A DNA stretch of 64,000 bases from Rotaria sp. Silwood1 (lineage: Eukaryota > Rotifera > Eurotatoria > Philodinida > Philodinidae): NCBI GenBank assembly GCA_905250075.1, contig CAJNOP010000370.1, positions 114,625-178,624 on the forward strand, read 5' to 3'. Positions within the stretch are counted from its first letter, which is position 1, and every line of letters begins with the position of its first letter. Positions 32,096 through 44,525 of the stretch are shown in pieces. The notes below the pieces were generated by a model, which was given only the letters and a program-made list of their open reading frames with translations, was not told where the DNA came from and did not search any database. Made by a program: the position numbers and the translations under genes.

Positions 32096-34367
32096 TTATG
32101 GTGATATTTGATAATCTTGAAATGGTTGTATACGATATTGAACAAGTGATTCGAGAAACCTATTTTAAATAAAAAAATAAAATAAATGTCAAAAACGATT
32201 GTTTAATTTTTTTTTTATTTACCATTCTGGTGTAAGAAAATGAACACCAATATGAATACATTTATCATAAATTTCTTTACGATTAACTAAATATTCTTTT
32301 TCACAAAGAACAATACGTATTAAATCTGTTTGTGAACGTGAAAAATATGAATCTGTTGTATGTTTAGCTCCAGATAAATTAACTAATTCAATTAATTCAT
32401 CATTATTAACCATTTCTTGACAACCATTACATTTTAACATAATAGAAAAATTTTCAAATAATAAAGTTTTTGGTAAATTATTTGGTAAAATACTTTGACG
32501 ACTTCGTTGCATACCTTTAAATAACACAAAAAAAAACAAAATAAAGAATAGAAAAAGAAAATACAAACCATGATGATCCGATGAAAGTGTTAAATCTCCT
32601 TGAATTTCAAATGGTTGTTCAGAAATTATTTTATTCATTTCTAGACAACTATCAATCCAACGATATGATATGACATATATATGACGTGCAACAGCTTGAA
32701 TAACTTTTTTTGATAATGGACAAACAAGTGTTTCACCTTCTTCATCAGTTATTAAATGTGTTGTATATTCATCAACAATATTAGATAATTTTATATTAAA
32801 TCGAGAACAAAATTCTTTTAAACGATTCTAAAAAGAGAAATTTTATTCTTATTATATGATATATATTTAATTGAAGAAAACATTTATGCATACACATAAA
32901 AACTCATCCACACCCTGCAATTCACTAATGGAAGAATGTCTTATTGATAGAATAACTTTAATTATGAATTATCGAAAAGTAATCTGACAAAATATTTGTG
33001 CATTTTTTAGCCTTCCAAAAAGAGATTGTAGAAAATTGAAAAGATTCGGTTATTATCAGAACTTTGTCTTCTTTTCAAATATATAATTAACATTTTTCTC
33101 AAAATTTTTTTTTTAGGAGATATGAATCGACATTTTAGAAGCACGAAAATTAAGCTTGAACAAAGAAAATTGACTTTGTTTTGCAACAATTCTCCTTTAC
33201 TTTATACATTATATTACCGATGTTTTTGCATAGAATTAAAGACAACATTGGTCTCTTCAAGCTGATATACAAAATCAAGAGTTTCAAAACAATCTTCAAG
33301 GAATTACCGAGTTTTTCATGGAATTCTTTCCTATAGAAACCAAGAAAATCGCTATAGGTATCCCTTGACTTGGAATACACTTATCATTAGTATGTTGCGT
33401 TTTCATTCGGTATATTTGAAATATTCTACGCTTCGAGTTTGAATGTGCTGAAACTCGTCCAAATTTAATGTAAGAATCCCAAAAAAATTTAGTTCATAAC
33501 TCTTAAAGCAGAAATCCTATGAAAATTTGCCAATCTTATTTGGAAAGAACGCGAAATTCTTAATGTTTTCAAATTTCTGTAGTTTCCTTTAGAAAGCCAG
33601 AATTACGAAGAAAAAAATCCTAATCTTACTCATAGCTTATCCTGTCTCTTTAGTTTAAAAGCTTTCTCGATAATATCCGGAAACAACTGAGAAGATCATT
33701 ATCATCTCATATTAACAGAAAATTTACTAGTCATGAATATTTAAATTAATAGAAAAAGAATATATGTCTAAATAAGCTTTTGGACAAGAAAAATATTTAA
33801 AAGTTCAATAGATAATAATATAGTAGTGTAATATCTAAAACGTCAATTTTTTTGTGCAAATATAATTTGTTTAGAATAATTAAAAATACTTTTTTTTAAA
33901 AGAATAAATTATTACCATTTGATCATCATCAAGACAAGTACTTGTTACAATTATTTCTTGATCTTTTTTAAATTCTTCATTATCATCATTTTTAATATTA
34001 TTCATTAGAAATTCTTGACTAGCATTATGTTTTATACTATTAAATGTTTTCAATAGATGATTTGATGGTCGTATAATTTTTATTGTACGATCTGATGTTA
34101 ATTCATCATCAGTCATACTAGTTAAATTTGTTGATGTAGATGTTGTTTGATTTACTGTTGATGGAGTACATTGCACACCAATTGAACGATAACATAAACC
34201 ATTAAATAATGATAAGGATCGTTGAACTTAAATTAAATTTTATTTTTATTTTTTTATTTAAGATGATATTAATTTATTTTTATTTTTTTTTTTTTTTACT
34301 TTGAGAAGATATTGTATGATTAGATTCTAAACAATTTTTATTTTCATGTGATAATTCATCTTCTTCC

Positions 34368-34398
<31 letters not shown>

Positions 34399-37378
34399 TA
34401 TCATTGTTGACAGTATCAAATGAATGTTGTAATTTGGCTTGACGTCGTCGAAGAATTGCTCGTGCATTATTAAACCATGTTGTTACTTGATCATAGGTTA
34501 TGGATGATTGTTTAGCTAATTCGATTTTTTCTTGATTACTTGGATAAGGATTATTACGATGTTCTCGTAACCAGTTTTTTAAATAATCTATAGTTAAAAA
34601 AAGACGATTTTATTAAGAATAAAAAAAATTTTCTACTTGTTAAAAATTTTTGTCGACTAGAAGAAAGTGCATCAATAAGTGTATGATCGAAATTATTTTC
34701 TTGAATGTTTGAAGAATTTTCTTGATTAATTTGAACATCATTATCATCATCTGAAAAATATTTAACATAAATAAAAATAATATAAGAAAAAAAAAATTCT
34801 TAAATAAATATTAACCTGATATATGATAACTATTTGATGTATTGTCATTATTTTGTTCTCTTTGTTCATCAGCATCATAATTCATAAAACCATTTTTTAG
34901 TTTTTTTGAAGTTCGAGATTCTACAAAATATTATATACAAATGATTCTTATTTAGAAATATACGAAATTCAAAAGATTTGATGTCGAACCTTTTTAAGTT
35001 CGATAGGGACTATGAAATCTAAAGTAGTTCGTCATACGAATACATTCTGGTAACATTTTTGAGATTCGTATGACGAAAAAGAATTCAGTATTCATAATAC
35101 GAAATCATTGAAGTTTAAAACACAATCTTATAAGTTGCGCCTTATCCCCTAAAAGATTTGTATAGGACTTGAAAGGTTTCGTAGGAGTTGCCGGATTTAG
35201 AAAGAGCTCGATATTGAAATGATTCTTTTTTTTATAGAATAGCGAAAGAAGAAACAGAAGTGTTCACTTCCGTTTTAGCTAATTCGAGAAGTAATAATAA
35301 AGAACCGAAAATGAAACGGAAAACCGAATAAAATATGATTGGTTGTTATGGATTTGAATCATAGATTGATCATGAATAGCCAATTACATATTTTTGTTGT
35401 GATTTTTGTCCTTTCACTGTCACCCTTATTTGATAAAGTACACTGGGGTGAAAAAACCTAACGGGGTTCAAGTCTACGTCCAAGAATGATGATAATTTTA
35501 TGAAGAGTCAGTCATTCTGACAAAAGTCAAAAAAAAAGAGTTTCTATCTGAGATAATTATTTTCCGAGTAGATTATTGTGTTAGTTTATGATAAACAACT
35601 TTTTTTCGGGATTAAATACCTTGAAAAAGATATGTTAGTTTTCGTTGACATTTTCAGGTCAAACCTCATGATTTTGTTTTATTTCAAAATTCCTGCCTCT
35701 TAATAAAACGACCATAATTCTTGGACAAAGACTCGAATCATTTTAAGCTTTTTCTTATCTCAATACATTCTGTCGAATGAGTCAAAACAAAAGTGGACAG
35801 TTCAAATAGTTTCCTGGCAAATATAATGCAACAATCGAAGGAAGCTCAGGAAGATAAACAAAAATGTTTCTTTGAATTCATACTCTTCAAAAATATGTGA
35901 GCCTTTTTTTTAAGAATTATCAAACATAAAAGGCACAATATGAATATATAGCAAACAAATTTTTATATGTTCGATAAATAGACTTTTCAATGAATTTAAA
36001 TTATTGCTAGGATTAAATAGGTTATTTGTTGGATAGATGTTTCAATAGAAAAGAATAAAAAATTTTTAGAAGTTCATCCTATACGTTATCAAAAATAATA
36101 TCGTAGAAATTGATTCATAATCTATTAAAATCTTTCTGTTTAGTAAGAAACTAAAGATAGTATAATTCTTTTCCATATTGTTATAAAGTTTTCATTTTCA
36201 AAAACAATGTCTACGAACTTTAAAAGTCTATTATTCTTTTATTTTTACCTGATTTTTCATCTGTTGATGATGTTGACATACTTTTCGATAGAGGAGTAAC
36301 CATTGTCGCTGATTCAATAATATCATGAGTCAATCCATTATTTGGTTTTCCATTAAGTTGAATAAAATGTTTTCGACATAATTCATCACGTTGTGCAGCT
36401 ATTAAACAATCCGACATTGAACAAATTTTACGCCATACAACACCATCAAATTTTTTTCGTGAACCATTTTCCATTTCAATGATATCACCTTTTTTTGGAT
36501 TATTTATATCAACAGATGGTGGAATAGCAGCTATTGAAAGACGATGATTTGTTTTTGATACAGGTATTTGAATATTAGAAGTCATGGGTACTTGTGATGG
36601 AATAATTGAAGATGGAGATTTTAGACGTCGACGTTTACGTGATGAAGATGAGACTAAAGAATTAGATGGAATAGATAAATTATCTTGAGATGATTTTAAT
36701 TCTGATAAATTTTTAGTATGAAGTTCTTGATAATGTTGTGGACATAAACTACAATTAATAATCAAAATAAAAAAAAAAAAAAGAAAAGAAAGATTAGATT
36801 TTAAATAATTCATTTTGTTTTTTTTTTTGAACAAACCCATTTTGATATTCATGATTACCATGAATAATTTTTGTACAATTTAAATTAGCACAAATACGTC
36901 GATAATGTCGTCCATCATAGATTTTTCGTATACCATTTATTAATGTTATAATATCACCTTTTTTAGGTTCATCTTGTGTTGATAATATTTCATCGGTTGT
37001 TAATATATTATCATTATTATATATTGATGAATTTTGTGTTTTTAATTCATTTAAATGAAGTTTACATAAACCTTCACTTTGACTATAATAGGAACAATTA
37101 GTTTTTGAACACATACGACGCCATGTTGAACCATTATATTTTTTTCTTGTACCATCTTTTAATCGTATTATATCACCTGTATTTGCTTGTGTCAATAAAG
37201 ATGGATCATCATCATGATGAATTTGATTATTAGATGAAATATTTCTTTGTAATTTTATCGAACGTCTACGATTATTATTACGAACAATTGTATTATTTGT
37301 ATATGCTGTTGATATTAATGGTGAAATATTACTTTCAGATAATAAATGAAGATCTTCATCATCAAAGTCTTGATCCAT
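32096..37378 (-). CDS. Cys/His-repeat – TALE homeodomain – BRCA1-type tandem BRCT protein (824 aa)
   Basis: Exons 36837-37378, 36249-36748, 34816-34920, 34637-34750, 34300-34587, 33916-34226, 32569-32827, 32223-32514, 32096-32159 join in one frame (2475 bp). ATG at 37378 (MDQDFDDEDLHLL). Residues 68-108, 141-186 and 268-308 are copies of a repeat GD-x-NG-x-RK-x-DG-x-W-R-x-C-x4-C-x9(14)-C-x2-H, possibly zinc-binding and reminiscent of plant WRC/WRKY19-type fingers. Residues ~411-471 form a TALE homeodomain: WLREHRNNPYPSNQEK, then QVTTWFNNARAILRRR. Next come a run of ten Asp and a few Glu (~485-500). From about residue 609 are two BRCT domains: IIVTSTCLDDDQM, EYTTHLITDEEGE, VISYRWIDSCLEMN, FEIQGDLTLSSDHHG, QRSRQS, and in BRCT2 VHFLTPEWFLESLVQY. 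These follow the BRCA1 C-terminus block by block. The pocket Lys (C-PLSKK) is kept; the Gly of Ser-Gly is Thr. It probably acts on chromatin. I know no family with this architecture. Confidence 0.75.
32828..33915 (-). other. Intron within BRCT1 of the fusion gene
   Basis: A 1088 bp intron between the codons for DDDQM and NRLKEF. AT-rich, with no repeat or exon that I can support. The small BRCT gene has an intron at the same codon position (NNQQM / KQIKKF). Confidence 0.55.
34921..36248 (-). other. Large intron between Cys/His repeats and homeodomain exons
   Basis: A 1328 bp intron separating the exon with the third Cys/His repeat from the small exons leading to the homeodomain. No mobile element recognised. 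Its position makes exon shuffling at this point plausible. Confidence 0.5.
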
Positions 37379-39690
37379 GACAATTTTAAATAATTGAGTG
37401 ATAAGTTTATTTTTAATGTATTGTTTTTTTTTTTTTTTACATATCAATGATGGATGACAACCTTCAAAACTTTGTTGACAATGCAGTTATTTCTCTATCT
37501 ATCTTATACATATTTTCTCCATGTCAACGCGAATCAGTTTAGATAAGCTTTATATACTTGTATATATGTATATTCACAGGATAGCCATTGTATTAAGATT
37601 ACACATAGCCTCTAAGATAGAAAAGAGGGCGTTCATTATCAATGCATTGCAGACGCATGCCGTTGAAAGTAGATATCCTTGTTCGAAGAAAAGAAAAACA
37701 AGGTGATTGTAAAATGTTCCGGTTTTAATATGACATGATTCGGGTCAGGTCATTAAGACCAATATATTAGAAAATAACCTATATATTCATAAAAGAACGA
37801 TATCATTGCTTTTTGATCATCAAAATAAGAAAAACAAGGAATAAACTATTTAATAGAATTGCTTTAATATGAATCTATCTGAAAAATAAATTCATCACTA
37901 AATATATGGTTCGTTTTTGTTCTTGTAAATTATATAAAATCTATGACATTGAATATTTTTTTATTTCATGTAAATTATTTCTAATAGTTTCATTCAAATA
38001 TATTTTGATTTTTTATCATATCTTAATAGAAAAACGAATTAAGAAAGAATCTTTCTCGAAAGATTATTAAAAATACTACCGTCTGACTTTTTGATTTATA
38101 TAAGATTTGAATGAATCATTTATGTAACATGTACACAATTTATTAATATAGGACTACTGAATGAATGTTTTATTTCTATGCATCGAGAATAAAATGGAGT
38201 TTTTCTCATTTTAATACTTTATTCAACAGATCAATATTTCACATATCAGATAACTACTGTGTTTTTAATATATTTCAAAAGTGTACGAAGAAAAATAAAC
38301 AAAAATAAGATGATGTGATAGTGTTTAACCTGATAATGTGATCAAATATCATTTCAATTGATATGAGCTCTTGTTTAAAACTCTATCAAGATCAGCAGAT
38401 TAGAATTATTGAAGTCTAAAATATTTTTTTTTCTTTTTGTATTCAAATAAAATCGTTTTATGTTCATCATAACTTATAAATGTCAACAGCAGTCTATTAA
38501 TTGCATTTCTTTATAGTATGTATGCTCAGATACTCAAGAGAGTTGAATAGTATGCATTGAAAATAAAGTTTAATGAATTAAGACAAGTCATATTCACTAT
38601 TCATCTAACAGACACATCACTAATAAATATTTTTGATTTGTAGTTTTCTGGAAATTCTATTTTGAATTTCATCAATATTATTGAAAGTAAAAGTCTTCAT
38701 AATGTTTCCAGAAAGATTTTTTTCACACAATTTTAAATCGCTTTCAATTAAAAACATGGGAAATAGTTGATCAAATTTTTGATACTTTTTATTATGTGTT
38801 GATTACATACGATTTATAATCAATGAAAATTGTATGATTTTAATCGAATAGAATCGATTTTTTGGTTGTTTTTGTATAACTTTGTTTATATGAGAAATCC
38901 TGATTTCATCATTTTAGACAAGCGTGAAAGTGGAAAAGAAAAAATATTTTTCTTCGAAAGATGATTTTCTGCAATGTGCATATGTCAAATGAATTAAATA
39001 AATAGTATGTCTTTTCAATATTCAGTCTATTAACTTATTCTTTTGTCTTGTACTACCTGTAGGTAATGGAAACACCATCATACGAATGTTGGTTTTTATA
39101 AGTGGATATATTCCTCAGAGCAACGTCCCTTATGATAGAAAACATGTAACAGGTGGCAAGTGTTTCGCTGCTCTCATGATAGTATTGTTAGCGTATGCAA
39201 TAGTTATGGTAGTTTCTCTCATTTTCTAACACACACATAGACTCAATTAAAGAGAAAAGAGAGTTGACGTCGATTGCTACTACGAACAGTGCATTTCGAG
39301 TACTCTTGTGTGTTTTTCTTTAGTCTTTATCCGTTTACAATGTTTATTCACTTGACAAGCATACATTTATCCATGACCAACAATTGAACAGCATCCTATA
39401 CACAATGAAAACTGCTATGATAAAGACGAATAGAGCTTTGTGAGAAAATCATTTGAATCTAATTTTGGAAGAAGCGACTAGTATATGATGTATTACACCT
39501 TGAGAATATTGCTTAGAGCATAACTGAAATATGTTCATTCTCAGCTGGTATTATATCTAGACTCACAATCTCTACATCATTGTGAAACCTAACATCAAGA
39601 ATTAGTGATCAATGCATACAACGCTGATTTCTGTCTCGTGCGTCTTCATCTTGTTTTATATCTCAAATGTCTTTTTATTTTTCTGTGCAG
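37379..39690. other. Intergenic region upstream of the fusion gene
   Basis: 2.3 kb of AT-rich DNA between the minus-strand fusion gene and the plus-strand FG-GAP pseudogene. Presumably contains the fusion-gene promoter. No gene, TIR element or RNA could be supported. Confidence 0.5.
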
Positions 39691-42600
39691 CAATCGAACA
39701 AACAAAAGAGAGTTACTGGTTATTCTTGGTGTGATGGTCGGTTCAATTTTAATAGCTACGATAGTTGTCATATCAGTGACCTTGATTCGTGAAAAAGGAT
39801 CAGTCTCGAATACAACAACATTCACTTTTGATGAATATGTTGTCTTCCATGTTCAACTCAATCATTACACAATTACCGACTTTCTTCAACGGGAAGATGA
39901 ATCAAGCTGAGCCTCTCAAACCTAACCATTCGATGTCGCATTCAGTTGAATTTATCACCTGTTCAGCAACGTTCAGAATTTCGAAAAAAGAAAATTTTAA
40001 TGATATATTGTTGAAAATTTCGTTTACTTTTCGAATTCCTAACGTTTTCATCTTTTTCTAAAATTCACAGATTCAAAGCTTTCTTGCTACGAAGCGTGAT
40101 CTAGTCCATACTTGGAACCGGTCCGGTCTGGTCGAACTTTTAAAACCGGCCGGTTTTTACCGGTATTTTTTTAACTTTTAAAAATTTTTGGGGCATTACA
40201 ACTTGCATATATTGCTCGTTTTTAACGATTTCTATGATTTCAATGATCAAGGGATATGAGCTTGGAAGTTTCCAACTGATAAATTTTCAATCATTGTCGA
40301 AATCCCAGCTCTAAATATTGCCTAACACTTTCCCATCCTAGGATGAGGACCTTGAAGCATGTTGAATGAATTTGTTTATGTTCACGAAAAATAAGCCAGA
40401 TATCAGTCTAAACTATAGAGTTTTCACCTCGAAATTTTGAGTTCACCTTTCTGGACTAATTTTACTCCACTCTCATAGAATTCCAATAGCTAGTAGTTTT
40501 CAGTTCATGCTTTCATAACAAAATATAAGAAAAGATTAAGTTCCGTTGTAAAGATCTTGTGAACTACTGCCATCATGTAATTGTGAAAATACTTAGATAT
40601 TAAGAAACCTTAAATAGGAAGTCTAATATGAAAGCAATACGTTTTAGCTCACCTTATCTTTCTGTCTACAGGAGTATCCTTTTTTGCGAATTGAAATGCC
40701 TTTCAGCTGTGTTAAAATAATTATTTCAAATAAAAATTGATTAAACTTATCAATTGTAAAGAATTCATATCGTTATAGAAAAAAGACAGCCAAAACATAG
40801 TTAGATGTTGTTCAATATAAGTTGCTTGAGTTCTAAGTCAAACATTTTTGAAAGAAATGGTCGTTCCTTCTTAATGCTAGCACATGAAATGCTGCAAACT
40901 ATAATACGAGCTGTTACTATTAGAAACTTCAAGGATTATGAGTTTGACATCGTATATGTTCGTCAAATTGAAGTAATAGACTGTTTCTCGAAAGTACTGA
41001 TTAGTTGATTGATGCACGAAATGCACCGGTTTTTGCCGGTTAAATCAAGAATTTGGACCGACCGGTACCGGCCGGCCCGGTCTAAAAGAATCTGACCGAT
41101 TCCAAGTCTGATCTAGTCTAGACAATGTTGAATATTATACAAATTTTGAGTCATTCGCTTTTTTTTTGAAATCTGCACATATCTTCTCATCCTAAACGTT
41201 TCTTCTGGTTCACCGTGATCATCAAAAAATATTTTAACTAGATAATATTCGAAATTTGATCTTATGTTCGGATGTTTCCATTATATGGTAAGCTCTAAAC
41301 GACAATCTGTGATAGGGCAGAATAGCATTCTTTTAGTTGCACTATAGTGAAACTTCTTCTTTGAATACAGGAGTTAAACAGTCAGCAACTCGAAATTATG
41401 CACACTAGGTTAGAAAGAATTACCATCTATATGTATTGTGTATGTTAGGAACAAGAATAACTACAATGGTATCAACAACAAGTATCAACACCACAACTCG
41501 GACGATGGTCACGACAGTGAGTAGACAAAGTCAATTTAGAATGCACATTAGATCGAAGTGCAATAGATGTTCCTAAGAATGATTCATTCAATCTGTTTTA
41601 GGTAGCTCACCGATCAACTGAAATAGTAGCAGTGGCACTACTAGAATGTCCACGATGATGGGCAGCACTGCCACTGCAAATATCACACGTGAGTATCTAT
41701 ATTAGTTCGAGTAGACATTGACTGGACCAGGAGGAAGCAAATTTACTTCATCTCTCTGAAAACTGGAGCAGCTAGAATTCAGAAACTATTAGAATCATGC
41801 GCCAGTCTCCAAGAGCTTTCTCTCGATTCAAACAATATGTACATCTAGACTATAAGATCGATCTGTATGATTATGTGAGTTGTTCTAAAACACATATTCC
41901 ATCTTTACTTTGATGAGGTGTTAAATTAAGACCCATAAAGTCTACAAGTTCTCTTCAATTGTTGAAAGATTTAAATGCAACAAATCTCGTCACGTCGACT
42001 TGACATAGACTAATAGGTTTTTTTTTGATGAGAAGATAATCTCTTAGCTTTTGAATTGCATCACTGAGGAAAGGAATGCATAGGATATCCTTTATTTTCA
42101 ATATGAGATTCCTAGCATTACTCTAGTTTTTCAATTGAGATTGAAGTTGAAATAAGAACTCTTTTGAAGAGTTGATCTATCAGATCATTCTTGTTGATAT
42201 GTAGGTGGTATCTCTAGTAATCTGACATTCAATCAAAAATACTCATATACAATAAGGAATGCAACCATGTCGATCGCCTTGGATGATTTTGATGGTGATA
42301 ATTGCATGGATCTTACTGTTGTCGGTTATAAAGAAAACAATTTCGACGTTTTTCTTGGTTATGGCAATAGAGCTTTCAAACCACCAACAACTCTCATAAC
42401 TCGCACAAATCCATTTTCAGTCGCTGTCAGCGACTTCAAGGGAGACAGTCATGCAGATGTAGTGATCACTCATATTGGCAATGATACTGTAGGTTTTCCA
42501 CTTGGTCTAGGTGATGGTACTTTCCTTTTACAAAACTCCTTTTTCGGTTGGCGATGCTCCATCTTCGGTTGCTGTCGGAGTTTTTAATAGTGATCAACAC

Positions 42601-43272
42601 CTTGACTTGTTGGTCACTAACAGTGACGTCCATACTGTTAGCCTTCTTCTCGGTTATGGGAATGGCACTTTCGCATCTCAAATTACGTTTGTCACACTAT
42701 ATACTCAAGTGACCGCCGTTGTAGCTGATTTCAATCACGATAATCATTTAGACTTTGCCGTCACCAACATGAACAGTAATAGTGTTAGTGTACATTTAGG
42801 CTATGGTAATGATACTTTCCGTATGTTTACTTTTTGCGCCACCATGGCCAACCCATGGGGACTTGCTGTTAGCGCTCTGAACAAGTATTAACATATGTAT
42901 TTGGTAGCATTCAATTGCGCAAACCATACAATCAGTGTGTTACGGAATAACGATGATGGTACCTGTCGAGCAGCTGTTCCCTACACTGTTAGAAGCTGTA
43001 CATTATTAGTCGCGATGGGTAACATAAACGGAGACACTTATCTGGATGTCGTTATAGTCGGAAGCTACTCTAATTATTTTCTTGTACTTCTGGGTGATGG
43101 AAACGGATCTTTCTTCGATGCGTTGATTTTTTATACAGATTTCGTTCCGACATATGCAGCTCTCTATGATTACACCAAAGATGGTCGACTTCATATCGTG
43201 ATCGGTCACTTTGCAATTACTGTAATAGTATATCTGAATACAGGTGAATATGTTCAATTTTTGTTGAACTAA
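39691..43272 (+). pseudogene. FG-GAP/VCBS-repeat membrane protein, degenerate copy
   Basis: Remains of a single-pass membrane protein. After an acceptor AG at 39690 come SNRTNKRELL and a hydrophobic segment (VILGVMVGSILIATIVVISV). Thr/Ser-rich linker pieces lie at 41464-41518 and 41602-41690. FG-GAP beta-propeller repeats start at about 42206: ALDDFDGDNCMDLTVVGY, VFLGYGNRAF, VAVSDFKGDSHADVVITH, VVADFNHDNHLDFAVTN, MGNINGDTYLDVVIVG. In functional relatives these form a Ca-binding extracellular propeller. Damage: a TGA in the linker reading (41619-41621), a frameshift at about 42535 (GTFLLQN continues in the +1 frame as SVGDAPSSVAVG), a TAA at 42889-42891, and a 1 kb hAT-like insertion. FG-GAP families of this kind are common in bdelloid rotifers. 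Confidence 0.7.
40107..41110. mobile_element. hAT-like non-autonomous transposon (1004 bp)
   Basis: An exact 8-bp target duplication ATCTAGTC lies at 40099-40106 and 41111-41118. Terminal inverted repeats are CATACTTGGAACCGGTCC at the left and, reversed, CAGACTTGGAATCGGTCAG at the right. Both ends are followed by CCGG-rich subterminal sequence (ACCGGCCGGTTTTTACCGG against ACCGGTACCGGCCGG). An 8-bp duplication and CA-starting TIRs are hAT hallmarks. The interior has no transposase. It lies within the FG-GAP pseudogene. Confidence 0.85.
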
Positions 43273-44525
43273 ACTCTTCCAGAAGATGCTTCGCTCTATA
43301 CAGCTTTTGTCAGCTATGCTTCATTCACTCGCTTATTTTTCTGTCTCTTGAAATCAACACTTTATAATAAAGAACAAAACAGCATCTTTCATGGATGGGA
43401 TGTGGTAGTTCATTATCAACTCATTCCACTTCTCACATAACTCGAATAGACTATCGATTATTGTACGACGACTTCCATTACTATCATAAACCAATAAATC
43501 AGAAGAAAAATGACATGAACTTTGATTAGAGTTATATAGCACAACAGTCTGCTAACCACATAAAAAGTCTTCAAAACATGTCTGTGAAAGTTGCGACATT
43601 CTTAACGTAATTTTTCTGAAAAAAATCACTCAAATGTGCTCCACTTGCCGTATATAAGAAACTGTTTAATACAAACTAATGGATTCTTTACTTAGAATTC
43701 TCTAGTTTGTGGATCATGTACATCTAAGGACAACTGAGTTTATCAAAGAAAATATATTGGTAACCTGATCTTGAATTTTCTTTGCAGTTCTCTGTTGACA
43801 TGCATATTACTGTGGACGAGAGCGGAAGAATATGAAATATCTCACTTTTCTATTGAAAACTTGTTCTGTGGATTCAGATGATAAACTTCTGCATTTAACC
43901 ATGGCTATCAATGTAATACAATTGATTAGCCCATTTCAATCTTAAATCACATGCATTTGACTTTAATCATCAGCTTGGAATTCCTGTGTTCGTAAATAAA
44001 TATTGATATCATTTTATTTTCTATGAGTTTATTTGTACTTCTTATGTAATTCTTTTTATTCTTTTTCTTTTCTCAATTTCTTTCGTCGCCTTTTTTTAGT
44101 GTAAAAGAATGCAAAAAAAAACAGAAACAGGTGAATACTAAACGTATCGTAAATGTTATGTTGATAAAAAAAAAATATCTTGGACACACACAAAAATAAA
44201 ATTTTCTGATGAGTTGATATTGAAATTAATTGTAAAATGAATTCCAAATCATCATTGAAAATGCTGATTAGAAGTAGTAAGTATTTGATTTACAAAGAAA
44301 TTACTTAAGTTCAACTGATCAATAGAGTTTAAGTATAATAATCGTCATATATATATATATATATATATCAATTTATAAGAACATATGTATATCTATTTAA
44401 CTTGAAAACTGTCAACAACTAAATATTAAGCTCTAAAAGATCAAAATGATTTTGATTCGGATTTCTCTAATTTTCATCATTTTAATCAAAAATTTATGTT
44501 TTTTTTAGAAAACTTAAATTTATAG
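43273..44525. other. Intergenic, FG-GAP pseudogene to F-box-like gene
   Basis: No supported gene. An (AT)n run is at 44349-44368 and poly(A/T) tracts occur near 44080-44180. It contains the presumed promoter of the downstream gene. Confidence 0.5.
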
